A DNA stretch of 64,000 bases, taken from contig NC_035171.2 of NCBI RefSeq assembly GCF_001659605.2, positions 30,049,825 through 30,113,824 on the forward strand. The letters are read 5' to 3'. Below, piece after piece: positions 25,501-37,148 of the stretch. The stretch is from Manihot esculenta. Taxonomy: Eukaryota; Streptophyta; Magnoliopsida; Malpighiales; Euphorbiaceae. Within the stretch, counting starts at the first letter, position 1; each line of letters opens with the position of its first letter. The notes beneath the pieces are model-generated. The model saw only the letters and a list, made by a program, of their open reading frames with translations. It had not been told where the DNA came from and made no database searches. A program made the position numbers and the translations under genes.

Positions 25501-26144
25501 CTTTTAATGGGTATTGTGTTAATGGATGTAAATTCAACACAATCAATGGAAATTCAAGTAGTAACTCAATGAATTTTGGTGTATGTATAAAAGGGAGTAA
25601 TTACAGTTCTGAAGAAAGTGACTACTATGGACAGTTGGTCGAGGTGTTGCGATTGGAGTATCCAGGGCTACCAATTAAGCGGACTGTACTTTTCAAATGT
25701 GACTGGTTTGATCCAACACCAAATACGGGCACCAAGCTGCACCGACAGTATAGAATTGTTGATATTAACAATAAGCGTAGATACAGTAAGTACGAGCCAT
25801 TTGTATTGGCCTCTCAGGCAACACAAGTCGTTTATGCTTCATACCCGAGCAAGCGTCGTGACAAAAATGATTGGTGGGCTATGATGAAAGTTAAAGGTAG
25901 ACCCGTTGTTGAAGTATCTCAAACGTCTTCAAAGACATATGAACCTTTTCAAGAAGATGACATAGAATATGCTGAAGTAAATATCGATGATATTAATCAA
26001 CAACACTGCCTCAATGATCCTAGCGGAGGAATGACTGAGATTCATGATGACGTTTCGACAGATGAAGATGAATTCCTTAGTGACCCTGATTCTGATGCAG
26101 ATGCAGACGGTGATAATGAGTACAATTCATATGAATCAGACTAA
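22564..26144 (+). pseudogene. CACTA TNP2-type transposase gene with two nonsense codons
   Basis: Transposase of the En/Spm TNPD/TNP2 class, which cuts and joins element ends. Three exons, 22564-24836, 24921-25238 and 25325-26144, join in phase to 1,137 codons including the stop. The N-terminal transposase-associated zinc region is ERSWMYARLIDG with CPCNRFKC at about residues 1-75. The Transposase_21 core follows (WSTAGRTACPYCMENTDAF, NLIRHNLDVMHIEKNVFENI). DUF4218 is HLAYEALIAGPVQYRWMYPF and DUF4216 is DWFDPTP...YEPFVLASQATQVVY. The C-terminus is acidic. In-frame TAG at 23602-23604 (codon 347, where relatives have a Gln before YSS) and TAA at 25000-25002 (codon 785, where relatives have Glu) break it. 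No frameshift is seen, so the damage looks recent. Confidence 0.9.
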
Positions 26145-26286
26145 ATTCATCTATATACTAAAGAAGTTTGGAGTTGTATATTTCTTTTATTACTCAGTGA
26201 GTACCTTAATACATTTGTATATATTTAATATAATGTTTATGAACTTTATATTATTTTTGACTATGACATTTTTTGTTTATTCACAG

Positions 26287-28124
26287 ATGAGGGGACGTGG
26301 AAGGGTTAGCAAGCCCAGAGGACGGGTTCAACTTCCTGTAAGTGCAAGTCAAGAGGACGCGAATACAGATGACGGACATGAGCATGAGGCGCATATACCA
26401 CGAGCACCGACGGGACTTGGGGATACGGAACTTCAGATATGGGTTCCACTTGCATCCAGTGTACAGCCATCTCATATAGATCGATCATATACACCAGTTG
26501 CACCATCTGCCGATGCACAGCTTCCCCGTCCCCTTCCACCACCTCACCGTCACAGTTTACATCCTCACCACCCTCCTGCAGCTCCATGACCACCGGTATC
26601 ACATACACATTCACCTCATTCTGCATCCCCTTCTGGTACTGCATCCGCTAGAGGGACAGGATCTGCATCAGCATCTACTCCATCATCTGCTCCTGCATCT
26701 GCTCCAGCATCAGCTGCATCGACCACTGCTGTAGGCGGAACACAGTCATTCAGACAGACTATTTCACTCATTAACAACAAGTAATAATTAATTGTTTATT
26801 AATTTACAATATTTTAAATGTTACCATTTACTTACTCTAAAATTATCTTGTTCATGTAGTTTGCATCCGTCGGAGATGTGCAGCCGCAGGATAACTCTGA
26901 TAGTGAAAGAAAGATTGGTCGAGGAAGGCCACTGTTGGAAGACTGTGCCCAATGAAACCAAAGAGTTTTATTGGCAGGAATTCAAGGTGAAGCATATTTA
27001 TTTTATCAGTTAATCATCTATTTTTGAACTGTTTAATTACTATCTAATCATAAAATGTAATCTTTTTGCAGAAATACTTTCTATGGGACCAAGCAATTGA
27101 GAGCTTGGTAAAAATTGCCTGGCAGAAAAAAGCCGCTGAGCGATACAGGGGCTTAATATGGGAAATCCGGAAAGGAAAGGCGAAAAATCTTGCAACCCCT
27201 GATTATGTTTTGAGGAAGTGGCAGGAAACTTGGAACACTTCTGAATACAAAGAGAAGTGTGAGAAGTTTTCTGCCAATAGGCGCAGTGAGGCTGGAGGTT
27301 CAGGATCTGGCATTTCCAGGCACGCATGCGGTTCTGTTTCACAGTACACCCACCAGCGGAGGATGGTATTTCTTATAACTTTTATTTTATAATTATCTTC
27401 TTATAAATATTTTGGTTCGATGACAAATGCTACAATTCTTATAATTGGTAACAGAGGGAAAGACTAGGCAGAAAACCACATCCGCATGAGCTTTTTGAGG
27501 CCACACAAAAGAGAAAGGGGACGGAGGAGTTTGTTGATGCGAGATCAAAAGCTATTTATGTAAGTTCATCTTAAATGTAGTTATTAACAATTTTGATTGA
27601 CGTAAATTGTTTTACTTATATGTTACTTTAAAATTATAATGCAGGATAAATACGTAGAGCTGAAGGAGGCTGCTACACATCAACAGGAGGGAAGCAATGA
27701 ACCAACGCCCATAAATGAGGCCCAACTGTACTACGAAGCGGTTGGCGGACAGAAAAAGAGTCGAGTTTATGGGTTAGGGTCCCAGGCCTCAGCATATTTT
27801 CATGAGCCAGCTTATTGTTCTGCATCATACACGTCTGCACCCCCAGTGGATCCTCCTACAATTGAAACAATGAACAGGATGCAGAATAAAATTGATTGGC
27901 TAGAGACAGAGAATAGTCGAATCACCACAAGGCTGGACGAGCTGCAGATGTTTATGCATAGGATGATGGCACAACAGGGTATTGGGACATCCACTCAGAC
28001 ATCTGGTCCTACGGCACCTCCAGCTCCGTCTCCACAGCAGCGGCGTGATGATACTCCTGTCATTGGTGATCATCATACAGATAGTGATGATGATATAGAT
28101 GATGAGCTAGCTAGTTTAGTTTAG
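26287..28124 (+). pseudogene. Second CACTA gene, Transposase_24 (Ptta/En/Spm) type, one nonsense codon
   Basis: Five exons, 26287-26780, 26860-26986, 27072-27365, 27455-27559 and 27645-28124, all with GT-AG junctions and joining in phase to 500 codons. The N-terminus is an Arg/Gly patch (MRGRGRVSKPRGRV), followed by a long Pro/Ser/Ala linker. The conserved En/Spm block follows: ITLIVKERLVEEGHCWKTVP, KEFYWQEFKKYFLWDQ, WQKKAAERYRGLIWEIRKGK, LGRKPHPHELFEATQKRKG. The C-terminus has a predicted coiled coil (ETMNRMQNKIDWLETENSRI) and an acidic tail. This arrangement matches the companion TNPA-like protein of many plant CACTA elements, thought to bind subterminal repeats. An in-frame TGA at 26587-26589 (codon 101, in the proline-rich linker, a likely CGA to TGA change) interrupts it. 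The downstream part remains open. Confidence 0.87.
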
Positions 28125-28261
28125 TATGTACATTTTGTTATGACCAGTTTATAATTTTTTTTCCAAAATATAATTGTAGTACAAATTCATTACGTTTTTT
28201 ATATATTTTAATGAGTAATTTAGTTTTGTCTGTTTATAGTATTTTTATTATATGAATATAC

Positions 28262-28430
28262 AAATGGATGTATATGAATGTACAGGGTACAGGTACAGAT
28301 CCATGTATATGAGTGTACAGGATATAGATGGATGTGGATGTATATGATTGTGGATGTGGATGTATATGAATATACAGGGTGCAGATGGATGTATATGGAT
28401 GTATATGTACAGTTACAGGGTAGGGGTAGG
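28262..28430. repeat. Degenerate GGATGTATATGAATGTACAG minisatellite
   Basis: Roughly seven diverged units of 18-28 bp mixing TGGATGTATATG and TACAGGGTA blocks, between the second transposon gene and the right end of the CACTA element. Confidence 0.75.
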
Positions 28431-28449
28431 GATGTGTAATTCTGTATTT

Positions 28450-28650
28450 TTATTCACTAACGGATTAGTAACCAAACATCCGTCACTGTCACTCACGGGT
28501 ACAAATTTCCGTTGGTAATTAAAATTACCAACGAGGATTTTCCCGACGGACTTAGTCCGTCACAGATCCGTTGGTGATCCGTTTCACCAACGGAATTTCA
28601 GTAATTACCAACAGAATTGTCCGTTGGTAATTATGAAATTTCTTGTAGTG
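28450..28650. repeat. 3' subterminal motif array and terminal inverted repeat of the CACTA element
   Basis: Contains CACTAACGGATTAG, then mostly CCGTTGGTAATT and ACCAACGGA forms, and ends TTCTTGTAGTG. The ACCAACGG form dominates here, whereas ACTAACGG dominates at the left end. Confidence 0.85.
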
Positions 28651-28653
28651 ATA

Positions 28654-30049
28654 AAAGGAATTGTATTGAAACTTAAATAAAATTTAAAAAATATTATAAT
28701 AGTTAATTTATATTTTAATTGTGATATAAAAAATAGATGGACAGATGAAAATAAAAAAGTGGAGAAAAATTTTAGAGTAAGAAATAAAAATTTAAATAGT
28801 ATTATAAAATTTTTAAAAATTAGAAAAGAAAATAGCCCAAGGGCTTAAAAATTGAAGACAACTGGCCCAATAGATCTAAATCATGGGCCTTAACCCAAAC
28901 CAATGAAAAAAGCGAATACCTTCTAGATTTCTTCCACCATACTGGCCCAAAAAATTTATCAACCGCAACCGATCCCAGTTGTAGTCAAACCCACGACCTT
29001 CAGATAATAAGTCAAACTCGCTAATTGACTGAGGCACTGCGTTTGCAGCCGTCCGATCACTTTCGAGTCAAATATCACTCGCGTTATATTATAATAATGA
29101 AACTAATTTATTAAAATTAGTAAAATAAATTTCTCTTTCTTTATTAAAATTATTTTCTAATTTGTCAATGAAACTAAATTATTAGCATTATATTATAATA
29201 ATGACAAATTATTTCATGGGACTGTTGCAATACGTAACATAAATAACGCGTTTCAATAGAAAGAGATAGTTTTCAAGTTTAGAAATATGAACATATGAAT
29301 TAATCTGTAAAAAGCAGACTGACACAGCTTCAAAATGTCTACGTTGTTGATTAATTTCCCATTGGGAACAAAGTCCCTATCATATCAGCAAAAGTATTCC
29401 CATTCACATACAAGGCATGGCAGTTACATCAACTGTCATGATCAAATTTACAAAATTTGGAAAATGAAAACGCATAAGCCCAATCCTTATATACATAAAA
29501 TCCAACAATTTCATCGAATACCTTTAATTCAGTGTTATTAAAGTCATCTCCAAGCTATAATCTCAAATTTAGAATGAAAAAATTCAGAACTATGAGATCT
29601 TCGATACGAACAAAATAAATAAAGTATCCATCATTTTTGTCACCAGTTGTGGGAGAACCCAGTGCCAACCTTATGATGATGACACGGTTGGGTTATTTTG
29701 CGGCTGCTTATTTAGGCGTACGCGGTGCCATATCATTTCTTTCTTTCACACCACAATTTCTATTTCCACTGGGAGTGTAGTATTATTTCCCTGTGGTTCA
29801 TAGAAATGCATTAAATCTCATCCATTTGTTTTGCCAAGTTGATTTTTCTTGTTTTTTTTCTCCATTCATAATTTAATTTAATTTATTTTTATGGAAACGC
29901 ATTATTTTGTTACATGTACTAGGTATTTTTAATTTTTATCATGCAATAAGAATTACAGTAGAATTCATGCTTTATATTAATAAGAATTTTTATCTGTGGT
30001 TCTGTTAAGAAAATCTAAGCTTCTTCCTTGCTTGCAGGTGTGGCAAAAG
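28654..30049. other. Intergenic region 3' of the CACTA element
   Basis: No gene supported. Holds a tRNA-like pseudo-sequence (see separate entry) and mixed AT-rich DNA. The open frame at 29335-29541 has no signature. Confidence 0.5.
28975..29050 (-). pseudogene. Degenerate tRNA-Lys-like / SINE-head sequence
   Basis: On the minus strand it reads GCCTCAGTCAATTAGCGAG, then CTGAAGGTCGTGGGTTTGAC, which resembles a tRNA with an A-box-like region, variable loop GGTCG and a T-arm GTGGGTTYGA as in plant tRNA-Lys. The T-stem 3' side and the anticodon stem do not pair properly, so it is not a functional tRNA. It may be a tRNA pseudogene or the head of an old SINE. Confidence 0.4.
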
Positions 30050-30325
30050 CTTTACTAGAAGTTTATCTTTTGGTTCGTGCTCTGAAAGTTCCTAAAGTCA
30101 TTTTAGAGATAAATAGCTCCTTACTGTTTCTTGCTCTTAATAATCCTCAACATTCTTTCTAGAATATTTTTGCTACAATTCAAACGGTTTTAACGCTTAA
30201 AGCTGTTCGTCCATGCATGGTTTTCAGTTTAGTGGATAAAAAAAGTTAACAAAGCTGCTCATTGTATTGCTAGATTGGCTTTTCGGAAAAATTTACCCTC
30301 TAAATGGTTGGTCAATTTCCCTAAC
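30050..30325 (+). pseudogene. Remnant of a LINE-type RNase H-like (RVT_3) domain
   Basis: Broken pieces of translation in shifting frames: VPKVILEINSSLLFLALNNP near 30088-30147 and NKAAHCIARLAFRKNLPSKW near 30250-30310. These match the end of plant RNase H-like domains (VILESD...L..ALNNP ... ANKAAHCIARLA....WL..P). Stops and frameshifts separate them. It is the relic of a non-LTR retrotransposon or a related reverse-transcriptase-derived protein. Confidence 0.6.
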
Positions 30326-33300
30326 AGTAAAACATTAATTAGTGTAACATTAATTAGTACTCATCCGTTTTATAATTTTTGTCCACTTTATTTTTTATAT
30401 ATATTAAAAAATATAATTTTTTAATTAATTTTCTAATTTTATTCATTTTAAATACATTAAATTTTATTAAATATATATTTTAATAAATTTCTCGTAAGTG
30501 AAATAAAATTAATAGAATTATAATAGTCAATTTATATATTACTATAATCAAAAAAAAATAATAATTTTGATATAAATAAAAAAGAGAAGATATCAAAAAT
30601 TATTATAATAATATTTATTTTAATAGTTGATGGAATATGTGGCTAATCGATAGTTTGAATGGTTAACTAATGATTAAATAAAATATATGAATTGATTGAG
30701 TTTGATTACAAAATCAAATAACTATGTGTTATAATGGATGGAGATGGTTTGGATCCAAATTTGATCCAAATCAACAGTTAAACTGTATAACACAATAAAA
30801 TAAAACAACTATAAAAAAAAAATAGAGTAATCTATAAAGATATAAATTAAGCAGTAAGTGATTAAATGAGATAATACAAATTACTTCATCTTAATTAAAA
30901 GTTTTAAATTCGAATCTTAAATATAAAATATTTTTTAAAATTTAAAAATAAATATTTTATTTTTTAATAGATATATTATATACTCTAAATAAATTCAAGT
31001 TAATCGAATAAGTAAACTTTAAATGCACATTAATATATAAAATAAATAAATAAAGCTTATAGATTGAGTCAGTTTTTGCTTGTCACTACATTTTCATTCT
31101 TTATATTTATTACAAGTCTCTTCTTTTTCTTTGTCCATTGAGAATAAGAATCCTTTATAATTGGTTAATTACAAATAAGAAAAAGCCACAAAAATGAATT
31201 TCTAATTTATCAAAGAAAATTGGAAACCACATTTAGAGGAGAATTTAAAAAAAAAAAAAGTTCATGCATATGGTTCACATGTCCTTCCTGTTGATAGTTA
31301 ACAAATAGGAAATACTTAGGTTTAGATTATGAAGAGGAGGATTTTGGCATGGATTGTCTTCATCATTTGTCTCCTTCTAATTTCACAGCTAATGACAATG
31401 ACGAAGAGATTATGAAATAATTCTATTTTAAAATCTTGATTACGCAGTCCATGCAATCACTATACTATTCACCAATCCAATCTTCACACAGTACATTAAG
31501 ATTTAAACACTGAGATTTTTCTTTTTATTTTTTTTAAATCAAACTTTTTTTTTCAATTTAATATGATTTCGGGTTTGATCTTGAATCTCATTCTCAATAA
31601 AAAAAATAAAATTTGATTTAATATAATTTGATTCTTAAAATAATAATATTCTAGTTTCAATACCATTGAATTTAATTTTTAATTCAATTCAAAATTTCTA
31701 ATAATAATAATAATAAATAATAAAATTTAAAAATGAGGAGAAATTAATAATACGAAGGAAGAATCATATTCCGTGGTCAGCTCAATGCTGATTAAGAAAA
31801 TCGATGGACATGTTTCACAAGGAGAAGTAATATTATAATTAAACAATTAAAAAGTATTTATTCTAAGGCCTATTGCATGAAAAATAAAACAATGATGAAT
31901 TATTCAATTGCCAATGGAAAATTAGGATATAATTTATTTTATTTTGCTTATATTTTAATTGTAATTATTATTTTTTAATAAATAAACAAATTGTTGCTTG
32001 TAGGATTTCGCATGATTGAATTAGATCGGCAATCATGAAAAAGAAGTCAAAAAGCCAAAATTCAAAGGATCAAAAATCTGTCATCATTTGGAAATCGCTT
32101 TTGATAAATAAAAAACAAAAAAACAGTTGGTAAGGAGGAGACTCCGGCTTTTTATAGTTTTTTCAAAGTTAATTAGTTATATTCCTAATTTATATTTAAT
32201 AAAATTATAATTTTAAAATTTATTTAATTTAATTATTATATATAACTAATAATTATATAAATTTATTAGATAAATCTAATTCAAATCAGTCCCAAAACTA
32301 TAATATATAAATTTATTATTAGCTATCATCAAATGATTTATTTTTATCCAAGTCACGTTATCCGATATTGTTTTTTTTTCTATTAGTGATTAAGATTTAT
32401 TTATTATACTAAGACCCTATAGAAAAAGAAATCACTATCTAATGACATCTCTTCTAATATAATTTTAACTTATGAATAAGAGACTTCACTGTCGTTTTTA
32501 CAAATGATTTTTATAATCTTCTCAAAATTTTAATTAGTCAGAAACTAAAAAATAATAATTATTTAAAGGAAATTAATTTATATTATATTTTCTTTTGACC
32601 TAATCAATTCAGCATGGATTACTCCTTCGTCTTGTAATTAAAGAGAAAATGATATCTCGTGATTTCATTAATTTTTATTTTTTATAATTTAATTTAAAAT
32701 ATATAATTTAATTTTATATTTATATAATATTTTATAATATCATACAATTTATAAATCACGTTATATTAATTTGATATAAAATTAAATTATATATTTTAAA
32801 ATAAATTATATATTTAAAAACTGATATAATTACAGAATATTTTTATATTTTTTAATTAAGAAGCTTCGGGGGCACAAGAACCTCCCTCAGGAATCACTCA
32901 TTCTTCTATACTATATTATCTAGTTTCACTGTTCATGATTTAAACTTTTTTTTTAAATAAATAGATGATTTAAACTTGTAACTACTATTAATTCCTTGTA
33001 TTAAAGGAGTATTAACTGATAATAATAAACTTAAAATATATTATGATTTACTAAATAATGGGTTTAAAATAAAACGATAAATTATTATTATTATATATAT
33101 TTAAACTGTATTTGTAAATTAAGAGCAATAATTTAATAATTAATAGATTTATTTTCGTTGCAGTATAAAATAGTAATTCACTTATTTTTTCAATAACAAT
33201 TTTCATTAAATATAAAATAATAATTTTATATATAATAATTAATTAAATTTTCTTTATAACAATTTTAAATTGTTATTAAATTTTTTATAATTTAGTAATA

Positions 33301-33452
33301 TGAATTTGAACGAAAATTAAGCAAAACATAAACAAAATTATTCGGATGATTGGGCTTCTAGAGTTGCATGGTAATCGTAAAACTGGAGGCACCGGAGGGA
33401 ACAATTGGCAAAACAAAAATTAAACAGCTGGGATACACACATGAATGAACGA

Positions 33453-33475
33453 ATGAGATGAGATGAGATGAGATG
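33453..33475. repeat. (GAGAT)n microsatellite
   Basis: Four to five tandem GAGAT units. Confidence 0.85.
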
Positions 33476-34857
33476 TTGAAGTCATGAGTTGTGATTATTA
33501 GGTGGCCTATTAGCATTGAATCTCTCCAGAAGCTTCACATGAGAAACTGCATGAGTCTGCTTAATTTCCTAGCCAACAGTATTAATTTTTCACCTTTTTC
33601 TAATTTTCTTCAACATGACTTTGTAGTTAAATTTTGAATTAATTTAATCAATATATTTATGCTTCCAAACTCAAAACAACAGGCATCAATTTCCAATTAA
33701 TTCATCTCATTACCTGGAACTCTTCTTTAACACACTATTCCTCTTAAATTGTCTCATGCATTGCAAACCTTGATTACACTTCAAGACTCATTAATTGTCA
33801 GTTTATGGTTATTTTAATAGAGCAAAAATTATTAAGCTAATTAAATTAATAGTGTTGACTAATTAAAAAAAGAAATTGTTGAAATTAATTATTATTACAA
33901 AACGTGGGATGGATACTTGGTATAGAAGTATTCAAACGGCAACGTCACACAATATCAAACATTAATTGCTGGTCTCACATGTAAGAAATGGTTGAACAAT
34001 GGAACAAATTAAGAATGAGAATTTTAATATATAATCAAACGGTCACATAATCAAAAGTTTTAGGAGCTAACATCTCATTTAATTTATTTTTCTCTTATAA
34101 TTTTTTTATTTTAAATAATATATATTAAAATTTAATGCATGAGAAAAGTAAAGTGGAAAGAGTCTTTTAAGTGTATTTAATTTGTATATAGAATTGGTCT
34201 ACTCTCACAAGCAAAGCGAAACTATATACTAAAATATAATTAATGTTATTAATATTATTGATATCTCAATAATTTAAGAATAAATAATTTCTAATCTATT
34301 TATAAAAAACAAAGCTAGTCCCTGCATATATACAGTATTAAAAGATAAAATTTCTTCAACGTATCTGAGTATATCTACACTCAATAAATAAAATATTATT
34401 AATTTAATTTTAAATGTGATACCTGCTATGATTTTTGTTAATATATTATTTATTTATTAATTGTGTATATATTTAAATGCGTATGAAAAATCTCTTAACA
34501 TTAATGTAAATAAAAAAATCAAAGGGTTTAAAATTCTGTTGAGATTTAATCAGAGCTAATCTATACAAAATTAACTCTTATTTTGTTTCAGTCTCTGAAA
34601 CTCATTACTTGCAAATCACAAAATAATTCATTTTAATGAATTATCATATATAAATATGAAAAAGAAAATAAATCTTTATAATATTTTTCTTATTTTTATT
34701 TTAAAAGCCCAGAATTATCATGGGAAAGTAGAAACTTCTTAGAAACATTATCAGAAAAAGATTAAAAAAAAGCAAAAAATCATTTGACCAATTAGGTTTT
34801 TCCTCGCCCCATTCATTTGACGACAAATTCATCCTAAATTGCCCTCTATGTTCATTT

Positions 34858-34872
34858 GAATTTTTTTTTTTT

Positions 34873-34903
<31 letters not shown>

Positions 34904-34904
34904 A
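34858..34904. repeat. Poly(T)-poly(A) inverted tract
   Basis: A T-run of about 16 followed by ATTT and an A-run of more than 20. It could fold into an A/T hairpin and lies ~70-115 bases upstream of the EXO70H TATA box. Confidence 0.8.
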
Positions 34905-34974
34905 GATAGAGAGAAAGAGACAAAGCAGAAACACAACCGCGTAGACTCACCAGACACAGTCAACATACTCTCCT

Positions 34975-34983
34975 CTATAAATA
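34975..34983 (+). promoter_or_regulatory. TATA box of EXO70H
   Basis: CTCTATAAATACC, about 130 bases upstream of the ATG, followed by a pyrimidine-rich leader (CTCGTCTCTTCTCC, CATCTCTCTCTTGC). Confidence 0.6.
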
Positions 34984-35111
34984 CCCCGAAGCCCCACCCT
35001 TCCTCCACAGAAACCATTACTCGTCTCTTCTCCATCACTCAAACCGCATCTCTCTCTTGCTCTCTGTGTTCAATATTCATCAAACAGAATTGATAAAATC
35101 TTGAACTCTAT

Positions 35112-37004
35112 ATGCCAAGAAAAGGTATGAGGACTGTCTTCTTCAAGCAATCTCCTTCATCTCCTCCAATTCGATCACCGCCTCATCGCCATACCTTCTC
35201 TGATAAATTAATGGATGAGAACATTGACAATGCCCATATTCTCATTTCCAAATGGGATTCTGATTCCCCCACTTCTTCAAATTACTGCTCCATCTCTTCT
35301 CTTTTTAGGGATAATCGCCAAGAAGCCAAGCAATACCTCAACTCTATCAAACAACTACAGTCTGCTATGCAATATTACATCTCTGAAAACTCTGCTTCTG
35401 AAAAGCTCGTTCGTGCTCAAAATCTCATGCAAATTGCTATGAAAAGACTCGAGAAGGAGTTCTACCAAACCTTGAAATCTAACAGAGACTTTCTTGACTC
35501 GGAATCGCTGTCCAATCACTCTTCTAGAGCGTCCAGATCGAGCTTTTCAGATTTTGAAGATGAATCTGAGGACGACTCTTCACGATATGGTGATACTGTT
35601 TCTGAAGTAGAGCGAGTCTCTATAGTTGCTATGGCGGATTTGAAGGCGATTGCTGATTGCATGATTGGTTCTGGTTATGGAAAAGAATGCGTCAAAATTT
35701 ATAAAATTATTCGCAAATCGATTGTTGATGAGACTCTCTATAATCTTGGAGTTGAAAATCTGAATTTCTCGCAGATTCAGAAAATGGATTGGGAGGTACT
35801 GGAATTGAAGATCAAGAGCTGGTTAAATGCAGTGAAAGTGGCGGTTAAGACCTTGTTTTATGGAGAGAAGGTTCTCTGTGATTATGTCTTCTCTGCTTCT
35901 GTTTCGATAAAGGAGTCGTGCTTTGCCGATATTACGAGAGACGGTGCCTTGACGCTGTTTGGCTTCCCGGAAAGTGTAGCCAAGTGCAAGAAAACTCCAG
36001 AGAAAATGTTTCGCACTCTCGATCTCTATGAAGCAATTGCTGACTTATGGCAAGACATTGAGTCCATTTTCAGCTTCGAATCAACCTCCACCGTCCGTTC
36101 ACAAGCCGTTAACTCCCTAATCCGGCTCGGCGAGGCTGCACGTACTATGTTAACGGACTTCGAATCGGCGATTTCCAAAGACAATTCGAAAACGCCAGTT
36201 CCTGGAGGCGGGGTCCACCCTCTCACACGTTACGTAATGAACTACATCGCTTTTCTAGCCGATTATAGCGGTATCCTATCTGATATAGTCGCCGATTGGC
36301 CATTAACGACGTCGTCTCCTTTGCCAGAATCTTATTTCGGAAGCCCCGAGCATGAAGATGGCTCATCCTCGGCGATTTCCGTACGGTTGGCTTGGCTCAT
36401 CCTCGTTTTACTCTGCAAACTCGACGGCAAGGCTGAGTTTTACAAGGAAGTGTCTCTATCATATCTCTTTCTAGCTAATAATCTCCAATACGTGGTTAAC
36501 AAAGTTCGAAAATCAAGCTTGAAATTGCTTATCGGCGATGAATGGATCACAAAACACGAGGCTAAGGTGAAACAATACGCATTGAATTACGAACGCATGG
36601 GGTGGAACAAGGTTTTCAGTTCATTGCCGGAGAATTCAGCGTCGGGGATGACAATTCACGAAGCAGCAGAGTGTTTCAAGAGATTTAACTCCGCTTTCGA
36701 GGAGGCATGCAAGAAGCAACGTTCATGGGTGGTTCCGGACGGCAAACTGAGAGACGAGATTAAAGTATCGTTGGCGAAGAAGCTGGTGCCGGCGTACCGG
36801 GAATTTTACGAGAAGTATCGGGTGGCAGTGAGGAGGGAAATCGGAAACACAGTGACCGTAAAATTTTCGCCTGATGATTTGGGAAATTACTTGTCGGATT
36901 TGTTCTTTGGAATCACCGGTGGTTCTGGAAGTATTTCGTCAGCTTCATCAACGTCGTCGTTTTCTTCATCGTCGACTCACTCTGCAAGTGGAAAAAGCCG
37001 TTGA
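35112..37004 (+). CDS. EXO70H: Exocyst subunit EXO70, H clade
   Basis: Intronless gene of 630 aa. EXO70 proteins are peripheral subunits of the exocyst, which tethers secretory vesicles to the plasma membrane. The H clade in plants is linked to trichome wall, callose deposition and defence. The N-terminus MPRKGMRTVFFKQSPSSPP and the FSDKLMDENIDNAHILISKW segment are the H-clade signature. A helical N-terminal part (~60-125) is followed by an acidic Ser-rich linker (SDFEDESEDDSS, ~146-157), then the Exo70 C-terminal domain (~235-590), including LTLFGFPESVAKCKKTPEKM, LTRYVMNYIAFLADY, LLIGDEWITKHEAKVKQYAL and LVPAYREFYEKYRV. A low-complexity Ser tail closes the protein. Absence of introns is normal for EXO70H genes. 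It starts at the first ATG after a TATA box and leader. Assignment to one numbered member is not attempted. Confidence 0.92.
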   Translation: MPRKGMRTVFFKQSPSSPPIRSPPHRHTFSDKLMDENIDNAHILISKWDSDSPTSSNYCSISSLFRDNRQEAKQYLNSIKQLQSAMQYYISENSASEKLVRAQNLMQIAMKRLEKEFYQTLKSNRDFLDSESLSNHSSRASRSSFSDFEDESEDDSSRYGDTVSEVERVSIVAMADLKAIADCMIGSGYGKECVKIYKIIRKSIVDETLYNLGVENLNFSQIQKMDWEVLELKIKSWLNAVKVAVKTLFYGEKVLCDYVFSASVSIKESCFADITRDGALTLFGFPESVAKCKKTPEKMFRTLDLYEAIADLWQDIESIFSFESTSTVRSQAVNSLIRLGEAARTMLTDFESAISKDNSKTPVPGGGVHPLTRYVMNYIAFLADYSGILSDIVADWPLTTSSPLPESYFGSPEHEDGSSSAISVRLAWLILVLLCKLDGKAEFYKEVSLSYLFLANNLQYVVNKVRKSSLKLLIGDEWITKHEAKVKQYALNYERMGWNKVFSSLPENSASGMTIHEAAECFKRFNSAFEEACKKQRSWVVPDGKLRDEIKVSLAKKLVPAYREFYEKYRVAVRREIGNTVTVKFSPDDLGNYLSDLFFGITGGSGSISSASSTSSFSSSSTHSASGKSR

Positions 37005-37130
37005 GGCGGTTTGGAACCTTTTAGGCGTGTAACTTTTTGTGCATTATTGAAAAAATAGAGGACATAAAAAAAAAAAAGAATAGAAACAAAGGAGCGCGTA
37101 CATTCTTACGATTGTTTTTTTTTTTTTTTT

Positions 37131-37148
37131 CAAATAAATAAATAAAAT
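37131..37148 (+). terminator. Poly(A) signal region of EXO70H
   Basis: Overlapping AATAAA copies (CAAATAAATAAATAAAATA) about 130 bases after the stop, following a T-run. Confidence 0.45.

Larger units (their letters stand above)
30330..34970. other. AT-rich intergenic region upstream of EXO70H
   Basis: No gene supported over about 4.6 kb. It contains a GAGAT microsatellite (33453-33475), many homopolymer tracts and occasional less AT-rich patches (31290-31510, 33340-33560). No RNA gene or complete element was recognised. Confidence 0.55.
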
